A DNA stretch of 5,433 nucleotides from Nitrospirota bacterium (GTDB lineage: Bacteria; Nitrospirota; Thermodesulfovibrionia; Thermodesulfovibrionales; UBA1546): the NCBI GenBank assembly GCA_004298625.1, contig SCSY01000028.1, positions 1 to 5,433 on the forward strand, given 5' to 3'. The first letter of the stretch is position 1; every line of letters starts with the position of its first letter. The notes beneath the pieces are model-generated. The model saw only the letters and a program-made list of their open reading frames with translations. It searched no databases and was not told the origin of the DNA. The translations under genes were made by a program, and so were the position numbers. Shown piece after piece: positions 4,929 to 5,433 of this stretch.

Positions 4929-5433
4929 AAAATTCCTTAATCTTTCCTGCCACATAATTTATTTCATCATCACTCAGATTCTGGTGAACGGGAAGGCTCA
5001 TGATCTCTTTGGCCTGGGCTTCACAAACGGGAAAATCTCCATTCTTATATCCCAGATACCGACACCCTTTCTGAAGATGTATCGGTATAGGGTAATGAAT
5101 CTTCGTTTCTATACCGTTTTTCTCAAGGAAACCGGCAAGCTCATCCCTTTTCCTGGCCCTTATTACATAGACATGAAAAACATGTTTTACATTTTTTTTC
5201 TTTGTTGGAGTTGAAACAACCTCAGTGAGCTCCGCTAATCTCTCATCATATTTACGTGCATTTCCTATGCGTTTTTCTGTGACATAATCCAGTTTTCTCA
5301 TCACGTTATTTGCTACTATCGCCTGAATAGTATCCAGCCTGCTGTTATAGGCCAAAAATTCCACCTCGTTCCTGTTTTTAAGACCGTGGTTTCTGAGGAG
5401 CATTATCTTTTCATATAATTCGCGGGAATTCAT
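4915..5433 (-). CDS. DegT/DnrJ/EryC1/StrS family sugar aminotransferase, C-terminal part (cut by window edge)
   Basis: PLP-dependent aminotransferase of the family that transfers an amino group, usually from glutamate, to a keto-sugar nucleotide in the cytoplasm. About 172 residues are visible. They begin with NSRELYEKI followed by LLRNHGLKNR, which in this family lies shortly after the PLP-binding lysine. Next come AYNSRLDTIQA (about residues 28-38), the small C-terminal domain, HYPIPIHLQKG (113-123), a GDFPVCEAQAKEIMSLPVH stretch (132-150) and an ending of the usual kind, LSDDEINYVAGKIKEFY. The ATG at the very end of the window is almost certainly internal, because full-length members have roughly 360-400 residues and the catalytic lysine is not in view. 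The gene probably starts upstream of base 5433. The stop overlaps the start of the E1 alpha gene by 14 bases, so the two are likely co-translated. The exact substrate (3-amino or 4-amino sugar) cannot be called from this fragment. Family assignment is firm. Confidence 0.93.
   Translation of the reverse strand: MNSRELYEKIMLLRNHGLKNRNEVEFLAYNSRLDTIQAIVANNVMRKLDYVTEKRIGNARKYDERLAELTEVVSTPTKKKNVKHVFHVYVIRARKRDELAGFLEKNGIETKIHYPIPIHLQKGCRYLGYKNGDFPVCEAQAKEIMSLPVHQNLSDDEINYVAGKIKEFYGKK
4934..4938 (-). promoter_or_regulatory. Ribosome binding site deciding the E1 alpha start
   Basis: AAGGA on the minus strand, 5 bases before the ATG at 4928, inside the last codons of the aminotransferase gene. The alternative in-frame ATG at 4955 has no comparable site. 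This favours the 343-residue product over the 352-residue one and implies translational coupling. Confidence 0.7.

Noticed and set aside
4870..5214. Plus-strand frame with a hydrophobic N-terminus (FVFFLFF), looking like a small membrane protein
   Set aside because: The hydrophobic run is the complement of the lysine-rich start of E1 alpha, and the rest is antisense to the conserved aminotransferase C-terminus.
5431..5433. ATG at the window end as the true start of the aminotransferase gene
   Set aside because: The visible protein aligns only with the C-terminal half of the family and lacks the PLP lysine region, so the Met is most likely internal and the gene is cut by the window.

Overview
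The window holds seven genes packed head to tail on the minus strand. Two of them are cut by the window edges. Read in the direction of transcription (from high to low coordinates) they are: (1) the C-terminal part of a DegT/DnrJ/EryC1/StrS-type PLP-dependent sugar aminotransferase (4915-5433); (2) and (3) the alpha and beta subunits of a thiamine-diphosphate 2-oxoacid dehydrogenase E1-like enzyme (3897-4928 and 2845-3894); (4) a family 2 glycosyltransferase (2077-2844); (5) a radical SAM protein with a SPASM-like C-terminal cysteine region (922-2025); (6) a small TIM-barrel protein of the xylose isomerase-like / AP endonuclease 2 superfamily (206-877); and (7) the N-terminus of a multi-pass membrane protein with a W-N-P-Y motif resembling YfhO-like or GT-C-like membrane proteins (1-233).

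The genes are spaced like one operon. The aminotransferase and E1 alpha overlap by 14 bases. E1 alpha and E1 beta are 2 bases apart. E1 beta and the glycosyltransferase abut as TAGATG. There are gaps of 51 bases before the radical SAM gene and 44 before the TIM-barrel gene, and the last two genes overlap by 28 bases. I see no convincing promoter, terminator, RNA gene, mobile element or CRISPR array. No stretch over 300 bases lacks a gene.

The mix of sugar aminotransferase, glycosyltransferase and large membrane protein points to a cell-surface polysaccharide (O-antigen, capsule or exopolysaccharide) locus, or a related glycan or glycolipid locus. The unusual part is a complete E1 alpha/beta pair with no E2 or E3 partner in view, followed by a radical SAM enzyme and a TIM-barrel enzyme. 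One hypothesis is that the E1 pair does not feed acyl-CoA metabolism. It may instead move a two-carbon (acyl-anion) unit from a 2-oxoacid onto a keto-sugar and so build a branched-chain sugar, as proposed for PDH-E1-like pairs in some antibiotic sugar pathways. The radical SAM and TIM-barrel proteins would then be further tailoring enzymes. This is inference; no substrate can be read from the sequence.

The organism is a bacterium with Shine-Dalgarno-led genes and a moderately AT-leaning composition. The gene content would fit an environmental Gram-negative-type lineage (for example Nitrospirota, Desulfobacterota or Omnitrophota), but the sequence does not settle this.
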